From positions 1,599,001-1,663,000 of the forward strand of contig NZ_CP011039.1 in NCBI RefSeq assembly GCF_000238255.3: DNA of 64,000 nucleotides, given 5' to 3'. Origin of the DNA: Pseudoalteromonas spongiae UST010723-006. Its GTDB lineage: Bacteria > Pseudomonadota > Gammaproteobacteria > Enterobacterales > Alteromonadaceae. Shown one piece after another: positions 46,967-54,643 of this stretch (position 1 is the first letter of the stretch; each line of letters starts with the position of its first letter). The position numbers were made by a program, and so were the translations under genes. The notes beneath the pieces are model-generated. The model was not told the origin of the DNA and searched no databases. It worked only from the letters and a program-made list of their open reading frames with translations.

Positions 46967-47617
46967 TTATACGATAAATAGACTCTCTGCTTTCGTTTTC
47001 ACCTGCATGCCTGTTACAAGCACTACATGAATGTCTTCCTTGTTCACTTCGGTGATAGTACCTTTTACTAAAGCTTGGCCAAGTTTAACTTTTACCTCAG
47101 CATCCACTTTAATATCACCTGAAGGTAGCGCTTCTACTTTATTAGAACGACGCGCAGGTTTGTCTTTATTAGTGTTGCTAGAACTAAATTTAGTTCCTTT
47201 TGCAGCATTTTTATCAGCAAAATTGCCTTTCTTTTTGTAAGATTTCTTTTCACCAGCGTTACGCGGTGCAGGTTTCTTACGTTTAGCAAGTTTAGCACGG
47301 CTTTCTTCTAGTGCTTTATTTGCATGCTCAACGTGCTCTTGCTCAACTTTTTCTGCATCGTTACCATCAAGGTCAATACGGAACTCGTGTTTTGTAACAG
47401 ATTCCAAATAACGCCAGTTAGACGTATATTTGCGAAGCGCTTGGCGAACCTGTGTTTTGCTTACGCGCTCATCGTTTTCGATGCGCTCAGCAATATCTTT
47501 AAAGATACCAACCTTCAACGGCTTGATGCCGTCTTTCTCTTTGAAGCAGGCTGGAAACTCTGTGAAAAGGTAATTTAATACCTCTTTGATGTCTTTTAGC
47601 TTGTTAGTAGAGTCCAT
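46967..47617 (-). CDS. proQ: RNA chaperone ProQ
   Basis: The ATG at 47615-47617 gives 216 residues starting MDSTNKLKDIKEVLNYLFTEFP, as in E. coli ProQ (232). The frame is open 25 codons further upstream into the preceding gene. The FinO/ProQ domain fills about residues 1-115 (PLKVGIFKDIAERI, RQALRKYTSNWRYL). A lysine/alanine-rich linker leads to a C-terminal Tudor-like domain (VKLGQALVKGTITEVNKEDIHVVL). ProQ binds structured sRNAs and mRNA 3' ends. It is followed by prc and preceded by a very acidic small gene. Confidence 0.94.
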   Translation of the reverse strand: MDSTNKLKDIKEVLNYLFTEFPACFKEKDGIKPLKVGIFKDIAERIENDERVSKTQVRQALRKYTSNWRYLESVTKHEFRIDLDGNDAEKVEQEHVEHANKALEESRAKLAKRKKPAPRNAGEKKSYKKKGNFADKNAAKGTKFSSSNTNKDKPARRSNKVEALPSGDIKVDAEVKVKLGQALVKGTITEVNKEDIHVVLVTGMQVKTKAESLFIV

Positions 47618-47634
47618 GTGTTTAACCTTAAGTT

Positions 47635-47925
47635 TTAAATCTCTTCGTCTAAGTTGTTTTCCAATTGGTTTGTCACGTAATGTAACACCCAATCGATTAA
47701 TTCTTCGTGTTCAGCTTCCAAAATTGCAGTATCACCGCGTAAATGTTGCCAAATACCTTCAATAATTTTGTCAATCGTATCTGCATCTGTTTCGTCAGGC
47801 AGTTGTTGCCATGCAACATGAATCAGTTCATTCAAGTTTTCCGCAACGGTTTCTTCTTGCCCTTCCCAATCACCTACCTGATCTATACCAAACAAATAAT
47901 CTTGTACGCTAAGCCAGTCCTTCAT
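47635..47925 (-). CDS. Highly acidic small protein of unknown function
   Basis: I do not recognise this 96-residue protein. It contains 25 Asp/Glu against 3 Lys/Arg and five tryptophans, predicting a strongly negative, soluble helical protein. It has no signal peptide or membrane segment. It lies 1 bp after msrC and 17 bp before proQ, so it is translated in the same message as the basic RNA chaperone ProQ. Its codon use looks like that of its neighbours, and the frame is bounded by tight gene junctions, so it is likely real. Confidence 0.75.
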   Translation of the reverse strand: MKDWLSVQDYLFGIDQVGDWEGQEETVAENLNELIHVAWQQLPDETDADTIDKIIEGIWQHLRGDTAILEAEHEELIDWVLHYVTNQLENNLDEEI

Positions 47926-47926
47926 A

Positions 47927-48382
47927 TTAAAGATGCTCTGCCAATGACGCCATAATTCGCTCTAGGCCAGTTTGATCATCACTATCAAAACGACTTAGGC
48001 TTGGGCTATCAATATCAAGCACGCCAATATAATTGCCGTCTTTAATAAGTGGAATAACGATTTCTGAATTTGATGCGGCATCACATGCAATGTGCCCTTC
48101 AAAGTCGTGAACATTGTCAATGCGCTGTGTTTGTTTTTCGGCAAATGCTGTACCACATACGCCTTTACCAACAGGGATACGAACACACGCTGGATTACCT
48201 TGAAACGGTCCCAAAACTAATGTGTCGTTTTCCAGTAAATAAAACCCCACCCAGTTAATATCTTCAAGTGAAAGATTTAACAAAGCACTTACATTTGCAA
48301 GGTTCGCTATCAGGTTGGTTTCGTCTTCAATCAAAGCAACTACTTGGTTGTTCAGACTTTGATATAAGCTTTCTTTATTCAT
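47927..48382 (-). CDS. msrC: Free methionine-(R)-sulfoxide reductase (GAF domain)
   Basis: The 151-residue GAF-domain enzyme reduces free Met-R-SO. LVLGPFQGNPACVRIPVGKGVCGTA holds the two key cysteines, and the third reactive cysteine lies in GHIACDAASNSEIV. ISGVLDIDSP-like YIGVLDIDSPSLSRF completes the fold. Length matches E. coli MsrC (YebR, 165) with a slightly short N-terminus. It heads a run msrC-acidic protein-proQ-prc. Confidence 0.93.
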   Translation of the reverse strand: MNKESLYQSLNNQVVALIEDETNLIANLANVSALLNLSLEDINWVGFYLLENDTLVLGPFQGNPACVRIPVGKGVCGTAFAEKQTQRIDNVHDFEGHIACDAASNSEIVIPLIKDGNYIGVLDIDSPSLSRFDSDDQTGLERIMASLAEHL

Positions 48383-48462
48383 TACGTAGAAAAGTTAACA
48401 ATTCAATATTCACAAAGCTTAAAGGTACTCTTTCATAACAACAAATGAAACCTTTTTAAGCT

Positions 48463-48493
48463 AAAAAAAGTGAATATCGCTAAATATTCACTT
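48463..48493 (-). terminator. Rho-independent terminator after the 125-residue membrane protein gene
   Basis: A 10-bp stem (AAGTGAATAT / ATATTCACTT) with a 6-nt loop is followed on the minus strand by seven T residues, 30 bp beyond the stop codon. Confidence 0.88.
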
Positions 48494-48523
48494 AATTGTT
48501 TACTAATTATTCGACTCTAAAAT

Positions 48524-48901
48524 TTATTTTTGCTGTTTTAATGTAAAAATAAATATGCCTGCTGCGAGAGTTGCCATTAACGTATTTACAACAAATACTT
48601 GCCCTGACGCGACATTAAACATAAAACTAAATAACGCACCACCAAATATCGCTGCCATTATCATTGCGGAGTTATTTGATTTATTTCGCTTTTGCAAATA
48701 CATGTAAACAGGTACAACACATATCGCCATGGTTAACCCTACTATATGTGCATTTGCAACCGCACTTAAAACAATCGACAAAAATAGTTTAGTTGTCGCG
48801 CCATCTAATGCTGCAACATAATAAATTCCGATTAAACAACCAATCAGAAAGGGAGAAAACAACGAGTAGGCAACACCCTTAAGTACAATTTTTTTATCCA
48901 T
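48524..48901 (-). CDS. Small membrane protein of unknown function
   Basis: The 125-residue protein is not recognised. It has four hydrophobic segments, around residues 12-32, 38-64, 81-98 and 103-121, separated by a basic loop (LQKRNKSNN), so it is a small integral membrane protein. The ATG has only a weak ribosome site. It lies 87 bp downstream of a tandem tRNA-Ser pair, on the same strand with no terminator between, so tRNA read-through may reach it. A strong terminator follows. It could be an accessory gene at a tRNA locus. Confidence 0.65.
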   Translation of the reverse strand: MDKKIVLKGVAYSLFSPFLIGCLIGIYYVAALDGATTKLFLSIVLSAVANAHIVGLTMAICVVPVYMYLQKRNKSNNSAMIMAAIFGGALFSFMFNVASGQVFVVNTLMATLAAGIFIFTLKQQK

Positions 48902-48988
48902 AATCGCGCCAAATGCGTTAAATACACGATAAGCATGGCAAATAGATAAATAATTAACAGTAGACTTAAGTATATAGCTAGGAGTAAG

Positions 48989-49079
48989 TGGCGGAGAGAT
49001 AGGGATTTGAACCCTAGATAGGCTATTAACCTATGCCGGTTTTCAAGACCGGTGCTTTCAACCACTCAGCCATCTCTCC
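48989..49079 (-). tRNA. tRNA-Ser (anticodon UGA), distal copy of tandem pair
   Basis: The 91-nt class II tRNA includes an encoded CCA. The acceptor stem pairs GGAGAGA with TCTCTCC, the anticodon loop is CTTGAAA (anticodon TGA), there is a long variable arm typical of serine tRNA, and the T-arm reads GGTTCAAATCC. It is identical to the copies at 49093-49183 and 52636-52726. Confidence 0.97.
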
Positions 49080-49092
49080 GCATAAAAGAAAG

Positions 49093-49183
49093 TGGCGGAG
49101 AGATAGGGATTTGAACCCTAGATAGGCTATTAACCTATGCCGGTTTTCAAGACCGGTGCTTTCAACCACTCAGCCATCTCTCC
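49093..49183 (-). tRNA. tRNA-Ser (anticodon UGA), proximal copy of tandem pair
   Basis: The sequence is identical over all 91 nt to the neighbouring copy, including CCA. The two copies are 13 bp apart and are expected to be cotranscribed from the promoter at 49196-49224. Confidence 0.97.
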
Positions 49184-49195
49184 GCAGCGGGGCGA

Positions 49196-49224
49196 ATATT
49201 AGGGGATTCTATTTCACTTGTGAA
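49196..49224 (-). promoter_or_regulatory. Promoter of the tandem tRNA-Ser genes
   Basis: On the minus strand TTCACA, a 17-bp spacer and TAATAT are followed by a GC-rich discriminator TCGCCCC just upstream of the tRNA. The layout matches that at the third tRNA-Ser gene and is typical of stringently controlled stable-RNA promoters. Confidence 0.7.
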
Positions 49225-49427
49225 GCTTTTTTTTCAATTTATTTGTCAACCGCGCAATAAACATGCAACCCGTACATTATGCAATCAAATTTTAAAATTA
49301 AATTGAACTAAACGCCCTACTTCACCGTTCTAATAAAGGAATAGAATTGCTACCTAACATGTTAATTGATATGCTGTTCGCAGTTCTGAAACCTAACAGG
49401 AATGCGTTTCAATTTAAGGAGTTATTT

Positions 49428-50093
49428 ATGAGCTTTAATCACACGTACTCTTCGCCAAAATCGGCGCAGTCGGTACTTGAAACAAATAAAGTACTACGCA
49501 ACACCTATATGCTTTTAGGTATGACATTGTTATTTAGTGCTGTTACAGCCGGCATTTCAATGGCAATGCAATTACCTTACTTAATGGGTCTTGTATTTAG
49601 TATCGGCGGTCTGATCACCTTATTTGTCGTTAATAAGAAAGCAGACAGTGCATCTGGCTTACCATGGGTATTTGTTTTTACAGGTCTTATGGGTGCGGCA
49701 CTCGGTCCAATGTTAAATTACTATGCAGCAATGCCAAACGGCCCGATGCTTATTATGCAAGCGCTGGGTTCTACAGCACTGGTATTTTTTGGTTTATCAG
49801 CCTATGCAATGTCAACTAAGAAAGACTTCTCTTTCCTAGGTGGTTTTTTGTTCGTAGGTTTAATTGTTGTTGTACTAGTAAGCCTAGTAAACCTATTCGT
49901 AGGTAGCTCAATCGTATTTATGGCGATGAATGCTGCCATCGTATTTATTATGTCTGGTTTAATTTTGTTCAACACTAGCCGTATTATTAACGGCGGTGAA
50001 ACAAATTATATCCGTGCAACTGTTAGCCTATACTTAAACGTATACAACTTATTTACGTCTATCCTGCATATACTTGGTGCAAATAATGACTAA
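49428..50093 (+). CDS. yccA: Bax inhibitor-1 family membrane protein YccA
   Basis: The start at 49428 follows AAGGAG and gives 221 residues, near the 219 of E. coli YccA; an upstream in-frame start is unlikely. Seven hydrophobic helices and the C-terminal LNVYNLFTSILHILG, with the conserved family Asp/Glu region replaced in part, fit the UPF0005/BI-1 family. YccA modulates FtsH proteolysis in E. coli. It lies next to the tus genes; E. coli also has yccA beside tusE. Its own terminator follows. Confidence 0.93.
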   Translation: MSFNHTYSSPKSAQSVLETNKVLRNTYMLLGMTLLFSAVTAGISMAMQLPYLMGLVFSIGGLITLFVVNKKADSASGLPWVFVFTGLMGAALGPMLNYYAAMPNGPMLIMQALGSTALVFFGLSAYAMSTKKDFSFLGGFLFVGLIVVVLVSLVNLFVGSSIVFMAMNAAIVFIMSGLILFNTSRIINGGETNYIRATVSLYLNVYNLFTSILHILGANND

Positions 50094-50116
50094 ACGTTAA
50101 AAGTTTAATAAAATAA

Positions 50117-50139
50117 GCCCCGTTCTTCGGGGCTTTTTT
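50117..50139 (+). terminator. Rho-independent terminator of yccA
   Basis: GCCCCG-TTCTT-CGGGGC followed by six T residues lies 23 bp past the yccA stop. The tusD start codon is only 11 bp beyond the T-run. Confidence 0.92.
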
Positions 50140-50150
50140 ATGGGTAGATT

Positions 50151-50504
50151 TTGGCCAATATTATTATTAGTTATCATGCAAGTGTTACCGCACACGACAG
50201 TTTGCAACATTTGTTACGTTTCACTAAAAGCGCACTCGCGCTAGGACACACTGTATCTGGGATTTTTCTCTATCAAGATGCCGTGTTTCACGCCAGTAGT
50301 CATTTTTCACTGCCGTCAGATGAGTTACAAGTAACTGATATTTGGCAATCGCTGGCCGATTTAGGTATTAAGCTGACACTTTGCGTTACTGCAGCCGAAA
50401 AACGTGGGCTCGATATTACACGCTGTGAACCCTTTGAAGTTGCAGGTCTTGCCGAGTTTGCGATGGATGCTAGCAAAGCTGATAAATGGGTGCAGATTAA
50501 ATGA
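50151..50504 (+). CDS. tusD: Sulfurtransferase TusD, TTG start
   Basis: The 117-residue DsrE-family protein relays sulfur from TusA toward TusE for tRNA 2-thiouridine formation. The active cysteine is in LTLCVTAAEKRGLD, equivalent to Cys78 of E. coli TusD. The only suitable start is TTG at 50151, close behind the yccA terminator; the ribosome site GGGTAG is weak. It overlaps tusC by 4 bp. With TusB and TusC it forms the heterohexamer. Confidence 0.9.
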   Translation: MANIIISYHASVTAHDSLQHLLRFTKSALALGHTVSGIFLYQDAVFHASSHFSLPSDELQVTDIWQSLADLGIKLTLCVTAAEKRGLDITRCEPFEVAGLAEFAMDASKADKWVQIK

Positions 50505-50857
50505 AAAACTACCTAATAGTATGTAATGCTTCTCCTTTTAATGACGGTAGTCTCAAAGAAAGTCTTGATATGGCACTAATTTTTGCCGCTATTGATCAGC
50601 AAGTTAGTTTGCTTTTACAAGGTGATGCACTTTATGCCCTACTTCAAGGTCAATCAATTGAGTCACTCGAGATTAAAAATTATTTGAAAGCCTTTGGTAC
50701 CCTGAGCCTTTACGATATTGAACACATTTATGTGTGCGAACACTCCATGAAGCAACGCGGATTAGATATTACTCGGTTTGCATACGACATCATTACGCTC
50801 GATACCTCAGAAAAACAGGCTTTACTTCAACAACAGCATCAGGTGGTAACAATATAA
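50501..50857 (+). CDS. tusC: Sulfurtransferase complex subunit TusC
   Basis: The 118-residue protein matches TusC, e.g. ALLQGQSIESLEIKNYLKAFGTLSLYDIEHIYVCEHSMKQRG in pieces equivalent to the E. coli sequence (LLGLYDIEQCWVC). It lies between tusD (4-bp overlap) and tusB (1-bp overlap). In E. coli TusC is structural in the TusBCD complex. No odd features. Confidence 0.92.
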   Translation: MKNYLIVCNASPFNDGSLKESLDMALIFAAIDQQVSLLLQGDALYALLQGQSIESLEIKNYLKAFGTLSLYDIEHIYVCEHSMKQRGLDITRFAYDIITLDTSEKQALLQQQHQVVTI

Positions 50858-51114
50858 TGCTGCATATATTTAATAAGCCCTTGTCGCATTATCAACAGCA
50901 TCAACTTATTATTGCCCCCGATGATAAGCTCTTACTGTTATCCGACGCCTGCTACAGCGTTAATTGCTATATTGATGCATTTTGTCAAAACACCCTATAC
51001 GCACTTGATGTTGATATGAAGGCACGCGCTGTCTCAAACGAAACGATCATTACAATTTCTGATCAACAGTGGGTTGAGCTCATTGTTGACAGCGAACAAC
51101 ATATTACTTGGTAA
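50857..51114 (+). CDS. tusB: Sulfurtransferase complex subunit TusB
   Basis: The 85-residue protein starts MLHIFNKPL and contains [14 protein letters not shown] and [14 protein letters not shown], matching TusB (E. coli: GDELLLLQDGV and VYALNEDLIARGL). Its ATG overlaps the tusC stop as TAATG. It completes the tusDCB set and is followed within 6 bp by tusE. Confidence 0.88.
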   Translation: MLHIFNKPLSHYQQHQLIIAPDDKLLLLSDACYSVNCYIDAFCQNTLYALDVDMKARAVSNETIITISDQQWVELIVDSEQHITW

Positions 51115-51119
51115 TTAAC

Positions 51120-51452
51120 ATGAGCTATTGCATAAACGATAAAACTATCGATACTGATAAAGAGGGTTATCTGAAGGATTTTACCCAGTGGAGCGAAGCG
51201 CTCGCCCCTATCATTGCTGAGCAGGAAAACATCTCGCTCAGTGATAATCATTGGGAAGTTGTGTATTTTGTGCGAGATTTTTATCTTGAATTCAATACCA
51301 GTCCAGCAATACGTATGTTAGTAAAAGCCATGGCAAAAAAACTTGGTGAAGACAAAGGAAACAGCAAGTATTTATATAAATTGTTCCCTAAGGGACCGGC
51401 GAAACAAGCTACAAAAATTGCAGGGCTACCAAAACCAGCGCGCTGCATTTAA
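51120..51452 (+). CDS. tusE: Sulfur relay protein TusE (DsrC family)
   Basis: The ATG at 51120 gives 110 residues. The DsrC/TusE signature is nearly identical to E. coli: [31 protein letters not shown] and the C-terminal [12 protein letters not shown] with the penultimate reactive cysteine that accepts persulfide and passes it to MnmA. It is directly downstream of tusB, so here tusE is operonic with tusDCB whereas in E. coli it lies elsewhere (near yccA). A terminator follows. Confidence 0.95.
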   Translation: MSYCINDKTIDTDKEGYLKDFTQWSEALAPIIAEQENISLSDNHWEVVYFVRDFYLEFNTSPAIRMLVKAMAKKLGEDKGNSKYLYKLFPKGPAKQATKIAGLPKPARCI

Positions 51453-51476
51453 CCTGGTCGGTTAATTTACAAAAAT

Positions 51477-51508
51477 AAAAAAGCCAGCATTAACGCTGGC
51501 TTTTTTTT
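51477..51508. terminator. Bidirectional terminator between tusE and fklB
   Basis: AAGCCAGC-ATTAAC-GCTGGCTT is flanked by an A-run and a T-run, so it can stop the rightward tusE and leftward fklB transcripts. Confidence 0.9.
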
Positions 51509-51521
51509 AATAAGCAAATGC

Positions 51522-52139
51522 TTATAGGATATCTAATAACTCAACATCGAAGATAAGTGTTGAGAAAGGTGCGATTGATGCACCAGCACCACGCTCGCCA
51601 TAAGCTAGGTCGTGTGGTACGTATAAACGCCATTTTGAACCAACTGGCATCATTTGTAATGCTTCAGTCCAACCTTTGATAACACCGCCTACTGGGAACT
51701 CAGCTGGCTGGCCGCGATCGTAGCTGCTATCGAATACATCACCATTAATTAATGTACCGTGGTAATGAGTACGTACTGTTGATTCAGCTGTTGGCTTGTC
51801 ACCTTCACCTGTTGTTAGTACTTCATACTGTAGACCTGATGCAGTTACCGTTACTTCAGCACGCTTAGCGTTTTCAGCAAGGAAAGATTCGCCTTCAGCT
51901 GCAAGTACTTTTGCTTCTTCTTCACGACGCTTTGTGATTTCAGCATTAATTTCTTCAAATGCTGCTTGAATAGCTGGGATCTCAACTTGGAAGTCAGCAC
52001 CAGTGTAAGCATCTTTCATGCCTTCAAATACTGAGTTTAAGTTTAAACCTTCAAATGGGTTTGACTTAAGTTGCTCACCCATTTGTAGACCGATACCGTA
52101 GCTTGCTTTTTCAGCATTTGAATTAAATTTATCTGACAT
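51522..52139 (-). CDS. fklB: FKBP-type peptidyl-prolyl isomerase FklB
   Basis: The 205-residue protein has an N-terminal helical dimerisation region (SYGIGLQMGEQLKSN) and a C-terminal FKBP domain (about residues 105-205: VRTHYHGTLINGDVFDSS, MPVGSKWRLYVPHDLAYGERGAGASIAPFSTLIFDVELL). It aligns along its length with E. coli FklB (206). No signal peptide is seen, so it is cytosolic. It is a single-gene unit ending at a shared terminator. Confidence 0.95.
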   Translation of the reverse strand: MSDKFNSNAEKASYGIGLQMGEQLKSNPFEGLNLNSVFEGMKDAYTGADFQVEIPAIQAAFEEINAEITKRREEEAKVLAAEGESFLAENAKRAEVTVTASGLQYEVLTTGEGDKPTAESTVRTHYHGTLINGDVFDSSYDRGQPAEFPVGGVIKGWTEALQMMPVGSKWRLYVPHDLAYGERGAGASIAPFSTLIFDVELLDIL

Positions 52140-52208
52140 AATCTCTATACTTTATTTAAGTTATAAAAATGCCAGTCTAACATAGATAACACCCACTTGT
52201 TACCGCAA

Positions 52209-52583
52209 TTACTGACTTTTACTGTGTAACAACTCTAACTTACTTTGTGCTAACAATGCCAAAATTGAAATCACGACATTAGCCAGTAACAAAGGCCAAA
52301 TCAACGCCAATTGATAAGCAAATAGTGTCGGTAAAAGTGCCGATGCAAATCCAACTGTTAAAGAGAAAAGTAAACGCTGATGCGTTTTAAAGTACTTACG
52401 TGTGGTTTGTGCGACAAGCAAGTTAAATACAAATAAGCCCAATGCTGTTTGCCACTTGCTAACCAAGGCGTCCGCCCCAACTTGCAAATAATCGGTAAGC
52501 AACAAAATGCCTTGTTGCAGCACTACTGCATAAATAACCGCAAATGCTAACACCAGAAAAATCGACTTCGCTTTATTATTCAT
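52209..52583 (-). CDS. Small membrane protein downstream of tRNA-Ser
   Basis: The 124-residue protein is not recognised. I start it at the ATG at 52581-52583 behind GGAG; an open frame upstream runs into the tRNA gene and is not coding. Three to four hydrophobic segments (about residues 7-32, 44-60, 70-88 and 90-113) predict an integral membrane protein. A terminator separates it from the upstream tRNA-Ser gene. It has no visible relation to the other small membrane proteins nearby. Confidence 0.65.
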   Translation of the reverse strand: MNNKAKSIFLVLAFAVIYAVVLQQGILLLTDYLQVGADALVSKWQTALGLFVFNLLVAQTTRKYFKTHQRLLFSLTVGFASALLPTLFAYQLALIWPLLLANVVISILALLAQSKLELLHSKSQ

Positions 52584-52600
52584 AATCAAACTCCAAAACG

Positions 52601-52625
52601 AAAAAAACCGCCTAAAGGCGGTTTT
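52601..52625 (-). terminator. Rho-independent terminator of the third tRNA-Ser gene
   Basis: AAAACCGCC-TAAA-GGCGGTTTT is followed on the minus strand by further T residues, 11 bp past the tRNA CCA end. Confidence 0.88.
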
Positions 52626-52635
52626 GGGAATGAGG

Positions 52636-52726
52636 TGGCGGAGAGATAGGGATTTGAACCCTAGATAGGCTATTAACCTATGCCGGTTTTCAAGACCGGT
52701 GCTTTCAACCACTCAGCCATCTCTCC
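52636..52726 (-). tRNA. tRNA-Ser (anticodon UGA), third copy
   Basis: This 91-nt gene with encoded CCA is base-for-base identical to the tandem pair about 3.5 kb to the left and has the same orientation. It has its own promoter and terminator. Confidence 0.97.
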
Positions 52727-52739
52727 GTTGTTGGGGCGC

Positions 52740-52768
52740 ATAATAATGAGTTCGTATCACGTTGTAAA
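52740..52768 (-). promoter_or_regulatory. Promoter of the third tRNA-Ser gene
   Basis: On the minus strand TTTACA, a 17-bp spacer and TATTAT are followed by the GC-rich discriminator GCGCCCC. This is a strong stable-RNA promoter layout with the hallmark of stringent control. Confidence 0.8.
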
Positions 52769-52783
52769 GTAAAAATTTAATAT

Positions 52784-53161
52784 TTAGTAATATTCTTTTG
52801 GCTGACGCGCAATTAACGAACAAACTAAGCTAAAAATAACCGTTACCAGTGATAAAAGCCCCACTTTTATCGCAATATCTGCATTTTTTAGTAAGCTAAC
52901 CGCTTCAAAATTAAAAAATAATACCGGTGTTATTGCAATCGAAAACACCACAAGCGAAATTTTCATCGCACGCCAAAACGAAAACCGTTTCAAATACGTC
53001 ATATACCAAGTCAGTAGCGAAAAAACGCCAAGCTTAATAAAGACAATATGACTAAAATCATTTGTTTGCGTTGCTGTTATATACACAGCAATCGCTGAAA
53101 CGACTCCCCACATAAGCCATATTGACCAACTTTCTTTTTCGCGCAAAAACAAGTTATTCAT
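52784..53161 (-). CDS. Small membrane protein of unknown function
   Basis: The 125-residue protein is not recognised. It starts with a polar stretch (NNLFLREKESW), then hydrophobic segments at about residues 13-30, 41-57, 66-85 and 95-118, so it is an inner-membrane protein. It sits upstream of the tRNA-Ser promoter on the same strand with 57 bp between. The gap toward the SLC13 transporter gene is 93 bp without features. Confidence 0.65.
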   Translation of the reverse strand: MNNLFLREKESWSIWLMWGVVSAIAVYITATQTNDFSHIVFIKLGVFSLLTWYMTYLKRFSFWRAMKISLVVFSIAITPVLFFNFEAVSLLKNADIAIKVGLLSLVTVIFSLVCSLIARQPKEYY

Positions 53162-53254
53162 AACTGCGCCTTTTATTATTTTGATGGATTAAATTGGTTG
53201 TTAATACATCACCTTAACAAAAAACGAACAGTTTTTAAATAGCCCATTTTAGCT

Positions 53255-54631
53255 TTATGTCAAGAAATAAAAACTCACTAACGCAACGATTGACGCAACT
53301 AAAACATTGAGTGCAACGCCTTGTTTTGCCATATCTTTAATTGACACTTCGCCACTAGCAAAAACAATTGAATTAGGTGCCGTTGCAACCGGTAAACAAA
53401 ATGCACACGAGCAGCTAATCACCACAGGGATCATTAATAGTTCAATTGGTAAATTAAGTGCAATGGCAGCACTTGCGATAATTGGCATCATAAGTGTCGC
53501 TGTTGCGGTGTTAGAGGTAATTTCAGTTAAGAACGAGACGCCTATCGCCAATGCAAACAAACTAAGTAGTACAGGTAACGTACCCAATGCCACAAAAAAC
53601 TGACCGAGTAACTCACTTAATCCGCTTGAAACAAACGCTTTAGCAATACAAATACCACCGGCAAATAACAGCAGCATGCCCCATGGGATTTCTTTCGCGT
53701 CCTGCCATTCGAGAATACGACCCCCTTTGCCATTACTGGTTATTGCCATTGCAAGAACACCTAACAAGGCAACCGACGAATCCCCTACGGTATTAATATC
53801 AAGCATCTGTGACCAGCCGCCAAGTGGTTCTTTACGAAATACCCAAAGTAGCGCAACCAGTGCAAAAATCACTAACACGCGTTTTTCTGCAATGCTCCAA
53901 CCATCGCACTTAGGCAGATGAATAGCCGACGATAAACGAATGCCACGGGCAAGCCATAGCGCCATTAATGGAATTGAAATCACAATAATCGGCACGGTTA
54001 CTTTCATCCAGCGAATAAAACCGTATTCCTCGCCAGCAAACTCTTCATAAACCGACGCAAAAATCACATTTGGTGGCGTACCAATCAGTGTTCCTACCCC
54101 ACCCAACGACGCCGAATATGCCAGCCCTAGCAATAAGGCGATTTTAAATCGATTATCATCGGTTGATGCGCAAATCGCGAGCACCACAGGGAGCAACGCA
54201 ACGACTGTCGCGGTGTTTGAAATCCACATAGACAAAATGCTGCTAGTTGCCATAATGGCAAAAATAATGCGAAGTGCGCTGTCGCCACCAATGACTTTCA
54301 AAATGGCAAATGCAATGCGTCGATGAACGCCAGATTTTTCAATTCCCACCGCTAACATAAACGCGCCCATCAACAATACAATAACGTGTGAACCTAGCGA
54401 TGATGCTGCTTGCTGGTGCGTTAATACGCCAACAAATGGAAACAAACCTATCGGTATGACCGACGTAAGCGGTATTGGTAGTGCCTCAGTCACCCAAAAA
54501 TAGGCGGTAATAACGGTAATTGCTAAGGTAAAGGAAATGGTATCGGGTTGCAGCCATAAATATCGTGATGCTAAATAAGCAACCAGGCACAAAACAACCC
54601 CAATCAAAATATGTTTATTATTGTTATTCAT
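53255..54631 (-). CDS. SLC13/DASS family anion:sodium symporter
   Basis: The 458-residue protein has about 11 transmembrane helices and the two sodium-binding Ser-Asn-Thr motifs of the divalent anion:sodium symporters: MWISNTATVVALLPV and TEITSNTATATLMMPI, plus the C-terminal CAFCLPVATAPNSIVFASG. Likely substrates are C4-dicarboxylates, citrate or sulfate; the sequence does not decide. It ends the leftward run after nagZ (12-bp gap), perhaps cotranscribed. Confidence 0.88.
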   Translation of the reverse strand: MNNNNKHILIGVVLCLVAYLASRYLWLQPDTISFTLAITVITAYFWVTEALPIPLTSVIPIGLFPFVGVLTHQQAASSLGSHVIVLLMGAFMLAVGIEKSGVHRRIAFAILKVIGGDSALRIIFAIMATSSILSMWISNTATVVALLPVVLAICASTDDNRFKIALLLGLAYSASLGGVGTLIGTPPNVIFASVYEEFAGEEYGFIRWMKVTVPIIVISIPLMALWLARGIRLSSAIHLPKCDGWSIAEKRVLVIFALVALLWVFRKEPLGGWSQMLDINTVGDSSVALLGVLAMAITSNGKGGRILEWQDAKEIPWGMLLLFAGGICIAKAFVSSGLSELLGQFFVALGTLPVLLSLFALAIGVSFLTEITSNTATATLMMPIIASAAIALNLPIELLMIPVVISCSCAFCLPVATAPNSIVFASGEVSIKDMAKQGVALNVLVASIVALVSFYFLT

Positions 54632-54643
54632 ATTATTTGTAGG

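Noticed and set aside
48902..49065. An open frame beginning within the tRNA-Ser gene and reading toward the 125-residue membrane protein
   Set aside because: Its first 27 residues are a reading of the tRNA itself, and the same peptide appears at the third tRNA copy. It is a by-product of the identical RNA genes.
52584..52712. N-terminal extension of the 124-residue protein into the third tRNA-Ser gene
   Set aside because: It would translate the tRNA and cross its terminator; a good GGAG-ATG start exists at 52583.
48900..53200. tRNA-Ser genes as a prophage or island attachment site
   Set aside because: I found no integrase, no phage gene and no truncated tRNA copy; all three copies are complete, and the genes between are core.
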